Counted from the first letter of the stretch, positions 43,800 to 56,207 are shown. The stretch is 64,000 nt of DNA from Podocnemis expansa (GCA_007922195.1 ML681997.1:6953156-7017155), one strand, 5' to 3'. The notes: generated from the letters alone by a model not told the origin. Numbers and translations are program-made.

Positions 43800-46675
43800 A
43801 GAGGGTACTACAGGCTACCAAGCTTTTGGCAGAATGAGATGGGAAGATGAAGTAGCTGCTGTAATGAGCAGAATGGTTTGCAGAGCTAGCAAGGTACCTT
43901 CTCAACCTCCATGAATGGGAAACTCACACGACGACTCCTCCGAACTGTGAACATTTGCTGATCAAGCACAATAATCATGAGTGGCATGCAGGGAAGGGAA
44001 AAGAGGGGGGCTTGTTAGAGGAACATTTGGCTGTCGGCTTTAATAACCTGAGGCAAAAGACACTGACAACATATTTTGGGGTGACTGTTCTGCTCGTGGT
44101 TTTATACTTACGAATCTTGCTTGAAGTGTTTTCCAAATTAATGCCAGGTTACTTTCCCTCATTTATTAGAAGTTTCCTTTCTACATTGCCATCCCTCCAA
44201 CAGTCTGGTCCATGCTGTGGGAGAGTGGGGGCACTGGGCGGCTCCCCAAAACTGAGCAGCCAGGGGCCCCTCTAGTCGGGCTCCGGTGTGGGGCCAGTCC
44301 AGCACACTCTTGTAGTCTGCCAGTGACTGCCTCGTGCCTGGGGGCTGTCACATTTGCCTCCCCCTGTGCCTCCCCACCCTATGTATTACCCCCACACAAA
44401 ACAGGAGAGGTTCCAGCCACTGGGACCCCTCCTGCCCTGGGCAGGTAGGGCTGCACAGGGTGGGGGGGGAGGGTGAATGTGACTTGGCCCCCCAGGTGTG
44501 AGATAGTTTTGGTACACCACTGATGTCACATTAATTCTCCAAGCCCCACCTTTACATCGTCAACTCTGCACCCAAGACTGCACTTCTGTGCCATGTGAGA
44601 TTCCCATTGCCTACATTATGGGCATTTTTGCCTATATAATAAACAGAGGACTGGATTCCACCTCAAAATTGTCTTCTTCCTTCAGGCTCGTGGCCAAAAG
44701 GCCCAGATCACCAGTCCTAGCTTAGATAAAATGTCTCATGGCAGCAAGGAGCACAGGACTGGGCCTAAAGCAGATCTAATTTGCGGTTTCTAAAGCATGA
44801 GATAACAAAGGTGGTTTTATTAATAGTTCATACAGATACTTCAAAGCAAAAATGTAGCTCAGAAATTAATCATTCTGTCCCTCCTGAGTGATGACTCCAA
44901 AACTAACACAGGAATGAACTGAAAACTGAGTGTGTAACCCAGTTTCTACAAATACAACAAGAAGAACTTTGATTGATACACAATCTGTTCCAGTAAAGTA
45001 TGAGAAGTGTCTAATTTTTTTAATGGACTTCAGGCATTAGAATAATCTGTGGGTACCTTAGTTACTGACAAATTTAGTGTCTAGCTGAGCTGGGTGAAAT
45101 AATTCTCAGCATTGGCAAGACTCATGTCAAATAATGTTTTCCCAGATTTCACAGCTGGTCGGTATAGCCCTCTTGACGTTGTTTGTGGTTTCCAATATAT
45201 ATTTTTCCCCAAAAAAGCTCAGAATGGTCTTCCCACTAGGAAATGCCTAATGTCTATATTTACCAGTGCAAAAAAGGGCTGTGGCTGGGAAAATTTGCAA
45301 AGAAAGTTTATATTTGTTTGATTTGTTTTACAAATGAGACTGGGGACCAGTGCAAAATTTCATGCAGTTTGTAAATGTTTATAAACATTTTCTTTCTTGG
45401 GGGTGGAGGGTTCCGATTTTCAGAATTCACAATGATCATTTTGCAGGCATGGTCATTTTTCACAACTCTAGGCAGAGAATTAACCTAGCCTTAAAAATAG
45501 CTGTAGGGGAAACAGTTATTGAATTGCAAGTATCTGTATCTAACACCCCATCACACTGGGGTGATGGAAAGGGCATAAGGAGATTTCTGCTTTGTCTCTC
45601 ACATACCTGCTCTAGTATCAATTGAGGGGGGAAAAAAAAGGTTCCAAGCTAGTGTTGAACACCCTCAAAAGGGCAGGGACATGCCTTCCTAGACCTGTCA
45701 TTTGCTCTAGGCATCAGCCAGCCATAGGGCACAGCACGTGCTGCATTCTTTTATGGTGTGGGCTAGCGGCTGTTCTCCACAGGAAGATATTGTGCAAACA
45801 TCTTGGAGAAGTGACTACAACGTGCACTCCAACTCCCACCCTATATTTTCTGAATAAGCAAATCATCTTCTGTAACTGAGGCTTTCTTTCCCCCCTTATC
45901 ATGGTCTAATGCGGAGGTCTTGGTCCTGGCTGAGTCATCCTAATGGAGGGTCACCAGACTTATTTCCCAAAGCGCCCTGGAGGGCAGGAAAGTGGGGCTG
46001 TTAAAATACACATTGGCTGGCCTTTTTCTACTTCAGTAAGTGTGTGGGAGGTGGAGCAGAAAGAGGGAGCACAAAAACAGCCTCAGTGTAGCTGGCAGAC
46101 TAAGTAGAGAAGGCCAAGCTTAACACATTAGGAGAATGAACTAATGTCTCAATATTAGGACATGGGCTCTGCTCTCAGTGTATTGGGGAAGCTACTGTGT
46201 GAAGAGCTGCCTTTCTTGCAGCTCCTGTTGATGCTGTTTCTTAGTTAAATAAGACTCCAGGAAAATTACAGGCCTGTAGGGAGGAAGATGTTATGGTCGT
46301 TAGGGCCCCCCCCCCCCCTTAAGACTTAGGAGATGTGGAGTCAATTCCTAATTCCACCATAGCTTTATAGTGTAACCTTGGGAGTCAATTTCTAGCTCCT
46401 CCATAGCTTTATAGTGTAACCTTGGGTCACAATGTACCCTGAGTCTTACTCCTCTGCAAAATGGGGATGAGAAAGCTGGGAACTACAGGAGGGGTCTGTA
46501 TGGCTAAAACCCCAATGCTGGCAACTCTCATGAGCCTAGTGGATTTAGAGTGTTGGTTTTTTTTAAACTGTCTCATGAAAAAAAGGCTGTCAAGTCATTT
46601 CTTTCCTCTTATACAAAATGGCCACCATCACCCATTACTATCAATGGGGCTGAAGGTAGCTAGATGCCACTATTC
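43800..46675. other. Unassigned stretch with a hAT-like right end near 44522
   Basis: A GC-rich patch (44200-44522) ends 'ggtacaccactg', the inverse of the left end of the hAT at 58371, suggesting a truncated relative. 46300-46440 holds a C-run and a local duplication of 'ctttatagtgtaaccttggg'. No exon recognised. Confidence 0.4.
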
Positions 46676-46681
46676 CCTTAG

Positions 46682-47102
46682 GGTATGTCTACACTGGAGG
46701 CTCTGTTAAGTCAACCTAACAAGGCCAACTTTAAGTTGACCTTGGTAAGTTGACTTAGAGAGTCCACATTGAAAACTCCTGTTGACTGCCTGCGTCAACA
46801 CTGGCGGGTGGTAGGTCAAAGGGGGAGTGATGCATTGTGAGTAGCTGTTACTGGTGACAAAGAACTCTGGGACAGGGCCTGGAGGACAATTAGGTCGACT
46901 TAAGGGCTTTCCCCATCTACATTGGCTTATGTTGACTTAATAAGGTCAACTTAAGCATTAAGTCAACCTTAAGAGGTGGTGTTACAAAGTCGACTTAAGG
47001 AAGCATTGAAGTCAACTTAATAAAAGCACAGTGTAGCTACAAGAGTCTGTAGGTTGACTTAAGCTTCCTTAAGTTGACCTAAGGCACCAGTGTAGACATA
47101 CC
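46682..47102. mobile_element. Inverted-repeat MITE (TATGTCTACACTGG family)
   Basis: The ends GGTATGTCTACACTGG and CCAGTGTAGACATACC are perfect 16-bp inverted repeats. The interior alternates 'aagttgacttag', 'gtcgactta' and 'aagtcaacttaat' motifs. No target duplication is evident. This is the best-preserved copy here. Confidence 0.85.
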
Positions 47103-48770
47103 TTTGCAGATGCTCTGCATGTGGAAGTGAGGCTGCTCCTAACCAAGATGGCTGCAAATTCCTTTCCCTGAGGCTGAATCCATGGCCACAGACAAAATGG
47201 CAGCTGTACAATGGTTTACAGGTGTGGCTAGACAAGACACAGGCACTTTGAGGAGTAGTAGAGACATGGTCAAATGTGCATGGGATGGCCAAGTGGGGGA
47301 GATGGAAGTATATTTAAGGGTTAGAGGGAAATGGGGCAAGAAGGGGCTGTGGGAAAAGAAGGACACTAAGAAGAACAAGATAACATGAGGCACCAGAGGA
47401 AACAGAGGTGATGCAGGAGGAGTCCAGGAGTGGGGTGGAAGATGGAAGGGATCAGGATGCAACTCCCCTACTCTGGAAGTAATGTAGGGGAAGGCAAGTC
47501 TCTTCTAAGTGGCTGACTGGAAAGTCACTGTTTTGCATGAATATTTGACCAGCTTGTGATGTCAGAAAGCTCACATGCCTTTGGGTGAGCCTGATTCATG
47601 AGTTTTGAATGGTCTAGCAATCCTGAAATCCATAAGTGTCTGTGAGGGGCTCAGATCCCCATGGTGGGGACCATGAAAGGAGCTGGGGGAGAACTATCCC
47701 ACTAGGTTTCCAGAGGACCAAGTTCAGTTCAGAGAGAGAAGAAAACAAGAGTGAGCAGAGGAAACATAAGGTGGTTGCTTTGAATGGGGTAATAATTTTG
47801 AATGGGAATAAATCATGTCTTCCTTGCATGTAAAAGGGACTGATGCTTATCCCCGCCTAAATGTATTAGGGTTAATGGCTTCTCTCTGATGCTGCAGTGT
47901 GGTGGTCTTTCTTGTCTGTGGTTTTATAAGTACGGCCAGAATCACTTTCAGGACACTGCTTCTAGCAGGAGGAAGCAGCCGCATTGCAGATGTGTTCTTT
48001 CCAGAAACCATAAATTTGTAGTTGATGATCCAGGGGCTCGCTCCCTCGCTCCCACCTCTGTCAATAAAATAGAATTTGGCAGAAACAAAGAGCAACAGTC
48101 CCCTTGGTGCTTGAAATCCATACAGAGATGCTCTCACTCAACAGCGGACTTAGCCTAATTCCACTCCCAACCCTCTTCCAACTGAAGAGGATGGTCCCTG
48201 CACTTGGCTCACTGGGAGAATCTGGCCTTCACATTCATTTCAGGGTGCAATCCTGGGTTTTTTAATAGGGTTCCCTGGGGTTTAAGGAAAGATGCCCTAT
48301 GGGCCAGATCCTCAGCTTGAGGCCAGCAGATTTGCACTTCTGGAAACCTGGCAGATTCTGTCCCTTGGGGCCTTCTCCCCTGCAGCCTTCAGCAGAAGAA
48401 CATGAGCTGGAAGAAATGGGCATAAGGAGGATATTGCTGTGCTTCAGTTGGCAGGGTCCTCAGGGGTCACTAGGCACCAGATGAATCCCTATGGCTTCTC
48501 TAATTTAACTCTAGGAGCTGGGATGGTCCTGAATCAGGGTGTTGCAAAGGTGGTCAAGATCTAGTTCTCCCACTTTCACCCCCCATGGCAATGTGATAGC
48601 CGAGGATCTAGGGCCGAGCCTCTTATTCATATAAAACTTAGAGCACTTTTAAACCCGTCAATAGTAAAAGCCTCCCCAACCATTCACGATACTGTCCCTT
48701 GCCTGTGTCCCAGCCAGGTAACACTGCAATGCACACGGACCATCCCTTGGACTTGACTGGCTCCCTGATC
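47103..48770. other. Unassigned stretch
   Basis: No gene or repeat end recognised. Frames of about 70-107 codons on both strands show no family resemblance. Confidence 0.35.
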
Positions 48771-48785
48771 AATTCATTCTTTGAG

Positions 48786-48945
48786 TGCCGCTTGGATACA
48801 TTCAGAAATAGGTGTCTCCATGCCAGAGCACCTGATTGGTTGGAACTTTTTGCCCTAGCCTGTCAGAGAAGAGCAGGCGGCCACTGCCCCTGTGCCACCC
48901 CGTGGCTATATATGTGGCCACCGCCCGACCCCCTCCTCAGTTTCA
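48786..48945 (+). repeat. Left inverted terminal repeat, DIRS-like 2
   Basis: From 'gccgcttggatacattcag' to 'ccccctcctcagttt', with 'ggctatatatgtgg' inside. Inverted match at 54180-54335. Confidence 0.75.
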
Positions 48946-49123
48946 TTTCTTCCACCTTTGCGTCAGTTGTGGAACTGCCTGCTCCTTGCTCCTCGCAAGC
49001 AGCCTGTCTTTCGTTCTCTTTATGAGCTCTTCGCCCGACTGGGAGCACCTATTTATGGACTTACTTCCACCGAAGAAGGTCTTCCCTCTTGGGCCGGAAC
49101 ATCGTGCTCCTCCGTCGTCCGCC

Positions 49124-50707
49124 ATGCCAGGGTTCAAACCCTGTGCCGAATGCGGCAAGCTTTCCCGCAGGACGATCTCCCCTGAGAAGTGCCTCCAGTG
49201 CCTGGCTGAAAGCCACATGGTCACCATGTGCTCCATCTATCTGTCCTTCAAGCCAAGGGCAATCAAGGACAGGGAGCAAAGGTGCCATGCCCTGGCCTCC
49301 AAGTAGGCTCAGTGCTCTTCCCCCGAGGCTTTGGGACCTCCTGTGGCACTGCGTGTCAGTTCGGCACCGGAACCCGCCTGGCACCATGCTGACAGGGGCT
49401 GCAGGACGAGCTCGGTACCAACCTTGGTACCGCAGTGCCGACATATCCCCATGTCTTCGACATGGAGCTCCCCCCCCCCCAGGACCAGTCAGGATCGTGC
49501 CAATCCCAATGACCCCGGAGGCAGTGGAGGCTGCCAGGGCACTCCTCCTGCTGCCCACACCTCCCTCCCCGATGCTGGTTAGAAGACAGAAGCCGGCCTT
49601 CATGTTGAGGGCCTGGGCGCAGCACAAGCGGCATCACTCTTTCTTCCCCGCCACTGGCCCCGGGCTCCGAAGCCCCAGAGCCTATCACCCCCTTGAGTCC
49701 TGGTACTGTGGAGCCATCTCCTCAGCAGCATATCACCCTGCCATCTTCAGTACCACCCCGTGGGTCCAGAGATGTTTCCCTCTCTGCCAGCCCGGGGGAA
49801 GGGGCTTTAAAAGGCTCTAAACAGCCTTGGCACCGGGTGTCGGTGTCATCGCCCTTCCAGTACCGCCCTCACGAATGGTCTCCACAAGAGGCCTCTGCGA
49901 CCACACCGGTACCACCCCCGTCACCGAGGGGAGCCTTAAACCTCTTACACAAGCGATTTGTTGGCGCATTTTGGTTTCCTGTGCTGTATCTCAGCCCACA
50001 TGGGGATGGAGATCTAATCCTTCAATGCGCCCTCTGATGCTTTATTTGGCCTGGTGTTCTCCTTTGCGGAATCACTCACGGTACCCCTTCACCCGAGTGT
50101 CTGGGACCTGGCCTCTTCCTGCTGGCAAAACCTGGGTTCCATCTCCCCAGTTTCAGACATGGTTGGTCTCAAGTACAGGGTCCCGGGGTCAGAGTTCTCC
50201 TCACTCACCCACCACCCAGTCCCACCTTGTGCTGTGGTGGAGGCAGCCTTAGGGCCAGGTCAGACTCCCCGTGATCCCCTCCCGACATCGAGGGATGCAA
50301 GGGAGTTGGACTTACTGGGGTGGAAAGTATACTCCTCTTCGGCTTTCCAGTTGTGGGTCGCGAACAATCAAGCCCTAACAAGCAGATAGATGTTGGACGT
50401 GCGGGAGTCAATATACAAATTTAGACACCTACTCCCACCAGAGGCCACGGAAGAGTATGATGCCTTCTTGGAGGAAGGTAAAATAGCCTCCCAGGACCTT
50501 CTCTTGTCAGCCTGGGATGTGGTGGATATGGCGGCCCACTCTGTGGCTTCAGCGGTAGCCCTGCACCGCACAGCCTGGCTACAGGAAGCCAGAGTGCCTC
50601 CAGCGTCTCAGCAGCTGGCCCCTGATCTCCCTTTCGGGGGCAACACCCTCTTCCCACAAGAGACCTTGGCCGTCTTGGGGACCCTTCATGACCCTGGGGG
50701 GACTTAA
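49124..50707 (+). pseudogene. DIRS-like gag pseudogene
   Basis: The N-terminus (ATG 49124, stop at 49304-49306) has CAECGK, CLQCL, a histidine and TMC, the same cysteine/histidine cluster as at 40987; the last cysteine of element 1 (CSIC) is tyrosine here. A proline/serine-rich linker follows in another frame (about 49693-49960). The C-terminal capsid-like part, 50054-50707, includes LDLLGWKVYSSSAFQLWVAN, then NQALTSR, LLPPEATEEYDAF, EEGKIASQDLLL and SVASAVALHRTAWLQ, and ends in LPFGG. This pattern recurs in gag proteins of reptile DIRS-type elements as I know them. One in-frame TAG (50387-50389) splits it. At least two frame changes and one stop make it non-functional. Confidence 0.65.
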
Positions 50708-53700
50708 AATACCTCAGCCTTCTCCTGATGGGTCCTCTTCCACATCCTCCAGCCCCATAGGGCCCATAGTAGACTGCCCCCCCCCACACTCTTCTCTTTA
50801 GTTACTGGTGAGGACTCAATCCTTACCACCACAACTTCAGTTCAAAACCCACCTGGGGGACCTTTCCAGCAAGGCCCTCCCCACGCAGCTCGGGGGAGGG
50901 ACCCCATCCGGTCAATCAGCAGTATCGTTTATGATCACAGCCATGCTGTCAACCATCCAGACTCTGCCGTTGAGTGCCCTCTGCCGTGGTACCATTCCTC
51001 CAAGCTGACAGATGGCCCTCCCCCCTCTCCCTCTCCCCCTCTCCCTCTGGGTGAGGGTGGACAGTTCAGAGGTTAAGTACTCTCTCGTCTTTTGAATAGG
51101 ATTAGGGTTGGACACACATCCATACTCCCGCTGTTTAACCTAATATGCAATACCTGAAGGGGCTTTACCCTCCCATTACCCAAACCTCCTTGACTACGAT
51201 AGTGATCACAGTGGGCATCTGCGGTCAAAATCCTATGGGCATCTCTTAGAGAACAGGTTTTGCTCCCAGGGTGCTATCACGCCCCGTACACAACAGCCCC
51301 CACTCCCTGGGCAGCAGCTCCTTCACCTTTCGGGACATGTAAGGATTCACGAACACATTCCAAATATCGAGAAGTGTATCGCCCCACCGATTCCTGCTCC
51401 AAACCAAACGGGGCCCTTCCCCTTTATTGCGACTATTCCACACCAGGAAGCGTTACTCGTGCATGCTTTCCCATGGACAAAGCCTATCTTTCCAAACTGC
51501 CCCCCACCACCAGGTGGTCAGAGGCCCCCTTGTTGACCCCTGTTTCCTTCCCCTAGAAGGCGTCGCTCCCCTGCCCTGAAAGTGGGGGAGCGGCAACCTT
51601 CCCACCCTTCTTATGTGCATCCCTAACCAACCCCTTCCGATTGCCTCTAACGGGATTAGATTAAACATAGCTCACGTCTGATCAACCCCAGGGTCTTAAG
51701 GTATGTGTCTCCAGCTCAGGATATGAAAACCCCTTCCTAAGCCCATAGAGCAGGCATGTTGCTTCCTCCTGTCAGGTACCAGACATACAGGCTGGACCCT
51801 GCCTAGGGACACAGGCCTTTGATAACTCACTCGCGACTCTGTGTCAGTGACAAAACCCCTACACTCACTACTACCAGCAGGTTCACAGCGTGGTGAACAA
51901 CTTGCTGAGGGGTCACACCAACTGGGCCTCTGCCTCATTTATGGTCTACCCTAATGAACAATGGCTTCTTTTCCCTCTCCGGGCCTGTCGTTCACAGCTA
52001 CCCAGCATGTACCATAAAGCCTGAACACCCGTACATGGGGTTTTCTTTCATGAGGTGGAATGGTACTACCCCACCTCTAATGTGCCCTTCTCCCCCACTC
52101 AGTTTGGGGGGGGTGCTCTCGGGTCACACCCAAAAGAGGAAATGACATAATAATATCGATGTTCCTCTCCCACTTCGCAACTTGGTCAGAGCTGAACACA
52201 CTCGTCCCTCTGACTTCCTCACCAAACTCGCAGTCAAAGCTACCCAGTCAGTTCAGTGGGTAGGCAGGACGTCTTTATCCCCAGAGTCAGGGGTTCCAAG
52301 ACCTGTGGAGGGCACCCCTGGCTGGGATCCACCGGTATGGCCCGCAGACCACTCCCGCAGGCAGGGTACTAGTCATTGCCTTCTCTACTCAGCAGGGCCC
52401 CTCTTGTAGCTTCTTCCCTGGGGATGACCATAGTGCTGTGCTCATCCTGGCCCAGCTCCAGGACAACCCTGTTTGGGTGCCCCGCGGGTACAGCTCTGTC
52501 TTCCTCATCATGCTCCCAGGGTTCTCTAGCCCTAGTAGTTGCTACTTGGTTCTATGTTTCCATCCTAGGCAACTACTAGAGGCCTTTCTCGCTGGGTAGA
52601 CCTCATATTATGCCCGTCCCGAGATCCTGACTAGCCACTGGGAGTTTGGGAGCTAGCCATCCCCTGATAGAATTCACTCTCAGGGTAGGATCTAATGACA
52701 ACAGTAGCACGCTCGTAGAAGACGCATCAGATAAACTGAAAGTCTCCTACAAGAGACTGCAGGATGTGCACCTTTGGGGTGGCGGACCTTTGCTCCGTCC
52801 CCGTGGAGGACGCTGCTCCCTCCTTCGGTATATCCCGTTTTTTTCCTCCTTAGGGGCTCTTCCTTCAGGGAGCCCAAATCCTGACACACACCTCTGTGCA
52901 TCACCAGGCCTAAGGTTGGCACCATACCAGTTGGGCTCTTTCCAGTGGTAGGAGGTCACGTAAGCCAATGTGAGCTTAGCCCCATAGGCCACGGAGATCT
53001 GGCAGCTGGAATTATCGTGCTTGAGAGCCTACCTTTGGGCATTGCTTCTTCGCAATTAACCCTTTGTCTCTATACTTCTTCGGCCATTTGTCATCCGTTG
53101 AATTCAAAAAAGAAAAGGGGGAGAAATAACCATAATTCCACTTCCTTGTGTCTTCACAAGGTTATTGATACTGACAGTCCTCTTCAACAGGGACCGTCAC
53201 GGCGTCATCTGTATGCTCACATAGACCTGGGTTATATTCATAAGGCTCATGGGAAGTTCTTCTCCTGGTCTGCCTTGTATAGGGCTGTTGCGTGGGTCAG
53301 GCACCTTCCCTTCTGCATGCCTATCCGGGTGGTTCATTCCCAAATGTGCTGTATCAGGTCGTCAGCTGCCTCCTCCGGCTGTTCGCACTTTCCCCTTTCT
53401 ATCGAGGACACAGTAGCTCTCCTAGTACTGATCCGCCTCTGGTAGCCCATCCCTTTTGCGGATGCTAAGCGCACCAGATTCATGTTCCCATCGGGCTTAT
53501 GAGCTGCAAGTGCTTCACACTGCTGGACCGAGGGAAACACGGTCTACCTCCCCTCCACTGCTTATTGCAGTGTCGGTACCTACCACTTCCAGCCTAACGA
53601 TCCTACGGCCTTCTGAATTTCCCTATAGGAGGTATGTTAACTCATGTTGCTGCAAGAACACTAATCCCTCTGGCACTCTCACGCCTCTGCCAATACGCTC

Positions 53701-53950
53701 TTGGGCAGAGCAGTTACAGTCACACTTCTCTACTATAGCCATGACGCATTGGTATCATGTTTATGCATAAGGAGACCTCAGTCCCTCCTGCACAAGCGCA
53801 ACAATTGGCGCTTGGACAAACTGGGCCTGCTTCTCTCCACTGGGTTAGGTCCCACAATCCCAGGTTACCCTTGGCTGGATGACAGTCCTTAGGTCGACTC
53901 CTTAGACCTCTCGAGGACCTTGCTTGTGGACAGCTACCCTAGTCAGAGAC
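50708..53950 (+). other. Internal region of DIRS-like element 2, no domain recognised
   Basis: The pol and recombinase genes would be expected here. I searched frames for a reverse transcriptase core (YLDD-like) and recombinase-like motifs and could not find them. Frames are short (up to 166 codons, 52945-53445). Either decay is advanced or the interior has been replaced. Confidence 0.4.
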
Positions 53951-54009
53951 ATGCTGTGCTGAAGGTGGAAGAGCCAACTCCACCTGCCATCCGTCAACAT
54001 GGCTAGCAG

Positions 54010-54087
54010 TCACTGATTTCTGAATGTATCCGAGCAGCACTCGAAGAAGAACGGTGGGTTACTTACCAGTAACCATCCTTCTTCGAG
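54010..54087 (+). repeat. Internal complementary region, DIRS-like 2
   Basis: 'ctgatttctgaatgtatccg' complements the left tip. 'aacggtgggttacttaccag' complements the right terminal extension at 54341-54378. The segment is itself bounded by ctcgaagaag and cttcttcgag, so it can also fold on itself. Confidence 0.75.
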
Positions 54088-54115
54088 ATCAATCAATCAA
54101 TCAATCAATCAAATC
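54088..54115. repeat. (ATCA)n microsatellite
   Basis: Six tandem 'atca' units lie exactly at the edge of the internal complementary region; element 1 has no such run at the corresponding point. Confidence 0.9.
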
Positions 54116-54179
54116 AGGCTGCTCGGATTCATTCAGAACCCTCCCTCCATCCCCGCATCTGGAGTTGGCGACTTGTAAG

Positions 54180-54335
54180 AACTGGGGAGAGGTTGGGCAG
54201 TGGCCGCATATATAGCCACGTGGTGGCGTGGGCGGAGGTGGCTGCCTGCCCTCTTCTGACAAGCTAGGGCAAAAGGTTCCAACCAATCAAGCACTCCGGC
54301 ACAGAGACACCTATTTCTGAATGAATCCAAGCAGC
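54180..54335 (-). repeat. Right inverted terminal repeat, DIRS-like 2
   Basis: Inverted partner of 48786-48945: 'gccgcatatatagccacgtg', 'gctagggcaaaaggttcc', 'gagacacctatttctgaatg'. Confidence 0.75.
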
Positions 54336-54379
54336 CCATCTTGAAGAAGGACGGTCACTGGTAAGTAACCCACCGTTCC

Positions 54380-56050
54380 CAGGCCTTGTCATGGCTGGTG
54401 TTTGTAAGAGTGTGTGAGGCAGTTTCTAAAGAAAGGGCAGTGCTTTCTGGGGGGTGGGGGTTGAGCTGGACTTTCACCCATAACTCTGCCTTATCTAAAT
54501 ATTTGTGTGGGAATGATTCTATTCTGACAAGAGATAATACATGCCTTCCCTGCTTGGTTTGGGATTGCACAAGCCTGACATAGCAGACTAAATCCTGCCT
54601 ATTTGGCTGACACACTGCTAAAGAGAATGGGCATTTTGCATAAATAAAGCAAGTGGTATTTGGCCCCTCAGGGCATGCTTAATTTGTAATGCAGTGGCTC
54701 AAGTCAGTTTTTTTGTACGTTCAGGACTGATGCACTAAGCCCAGAGGGGCCGGGGCTATGAACTGTCAAGCCTAGGCACCTGAGCACTGCACCAGGAGCA
54801 TGTCTAGAATGGTGTCTTTAGCTCTCTTTTGTGAGTTGCAGTGAAACTTTTTAATCCTTTGGCACTTTTAAAGACTAGGAAAATTATTTACCACATGTGC
54901 TTTCATGGCTGTAATCCCACTTCATCTGATGCATGAAATGGAAACTGTAACATGTCAGGTAAATAACTAAGTACAGAGAATACTTTTTTATTATTTCTCC
55001 TGACATGCTACAGTTGATGTTTACTTTTATGACTGTAGTGAGCAGATCTGACCCTGAGCACACAGGGTAAAACGTGTGGATTAAGAAGGAGGCGTTTTTA
55101 CTTAGATTCATAATAGGACTGTCCTTTGAGGTTATCTGAGGTACTTCCTCCACATGTCACCTCAACACACAAGTGAGAAAATGTCTTTCACATGTCTAGG
55201 CCTGTCCCTTGGAGAAACCCCTACCATCACACTGAGGCAGTTTATCAGCGAGGCACCCTTTTCCTTTACTGACATATGTGTCTTCCTTTTCCTGCTTTGT
55301 GAGGAAATGATCTGTCCTGACTTCTGGTTGGAAAGATTCCCTGAGATGCAGGTGGTAAAATTTACCAATGCCCATCTTAATTCCCACCAAAAGACAGTGG
55401 TGGGGAGTGTTCTCATCTTGTGCAAAAAATGACATCATTTCCTCCTCAAGGGCCACCATTTCTAATTTATTAAACCTGTAATAGATGAGATCAGTTGGAA
55501 TCATTTGCGTCTCCCACAGCTCCTTACAGGCAAGTTGGGGCACTGTTGTAACACTATTTGTATTCACAGTACATTCTGTTTGTCTTACACTGAACATAGC
55601 TGAAATATTTATGGGAGATATAGCTCTGTCTCTTTCTTCATGATCAGTATACGATGCATGCTTTCCCCAGAGGGGTGGAAACGATCAACCTCTTGTAACA
55701 TGTACTTGCCTAATATTATAACGTATCTTGGACCCTTTCTGTTTTCCACACTCTCTTTCAGTTATTTATTTTTCTTGCAAATGCATGAAATCTTTGACTA
55801 GAAATAAATGACAGCCTGTGTGGCTGCGGGTAAACTACCTAGACAAAAATGTCACAGTAAAGTCTGAATTTCCCTTTCACATCAACAGCAAATCCTTAGA
55901 TACATTTCAAAGAGTTTCCTGTCTTTTAAATCGTTCAGGACCAGGCAGGGTGCCTTTTACTTGCATTTAAAGCAGCTGCTCTCACATGTAGTCCTCTCCA
56001 ACTAACTTCAGTGGGATTCCTCGTGTTTAATTTAAGCACAGTTTTTAGCA
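54380..56050. other. Unassigned stretch with one SINE fragment
   Basis: A 133-codon minus frame at 55196-55597 is the longest uninterrupted frame here outside recognised repeats; its product resembles nothing I know. The SINE fragment at 54858-54935 is listed separately. Confidence 0.35.
54858..54935 (+). mobile_element. SINE body fragment
   Basis: 'ttggcacttttaaagactag', 'tttaccacatgtgctttcat' and 'cccacttcatctgatgcat' match the SINE body without head. Confidence 0.75.
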
Positions 56051-56137
56051 ACTTAGAATGCTAGGTCTGGAAGGGCCCTCGAAAGGTCGTCTACTCCAGT
56101 GTCCTACACTTTTTGCAGGACAAAGTATTATCTAGAC

Positions 56138-56207
56138 CAGTGGTTCTCAGCCACTGTGTCGGGATACATTACTATGTCACCACACAGTGGTAAGCTGAGA
56201 ACCACTG
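56138..56207. mobile_element. 70-bp hAT mini-element inside CR1
   Basis: CAGTGGTTCTCAGCC and GGCTGAGAACCACTG-like ends (with 'taagctgagaaccactg') are flanked by a perfect 8-bp duplication, atctagac (56130-56137 and 56208-56215). It is almost nothing but its two ends. Confidence 0.9.

Larger units (their letters stand above)
48776..54379 (+). mobile_element. DIRS-like retrotransposon 2
   Basis: 5.6 kb with the DIRS layout: left inverted repeat (48786-48945), gag remnants (49124-50707), a long unrecognised middle, an internal complementary region (54010-54087), then the right inverted repeat (54180-54335) and a terminal extension (54336-54379). The two terminal repeats share 'gaaataggtgtctc', 'gattggttggaac', 'ttgccctagc' and 'ggctatatatg' in opposite senses. 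No flanking duplication is evident, as is usual when a tyrosine recombinase inserts. The length fits the family, but I could not recognise reverse transcriptase, RNase H or recombinase motifs between 50708 and 53950. Confidence 0.75.

Noticed and set aside
49089..49820. 243-codon open frame
   Set aside because: It overlaps the DIRS-like gag in a different phase; the recognisable cysteine/histidine cluster is in the other frame.
40475..54379. The two DIRS-like elements as one composite transposon
   Set aside because: Each has its own pair of terminal repeats and internal complementary region; the 5 kb between them includes unrelated sequence and a MITE.
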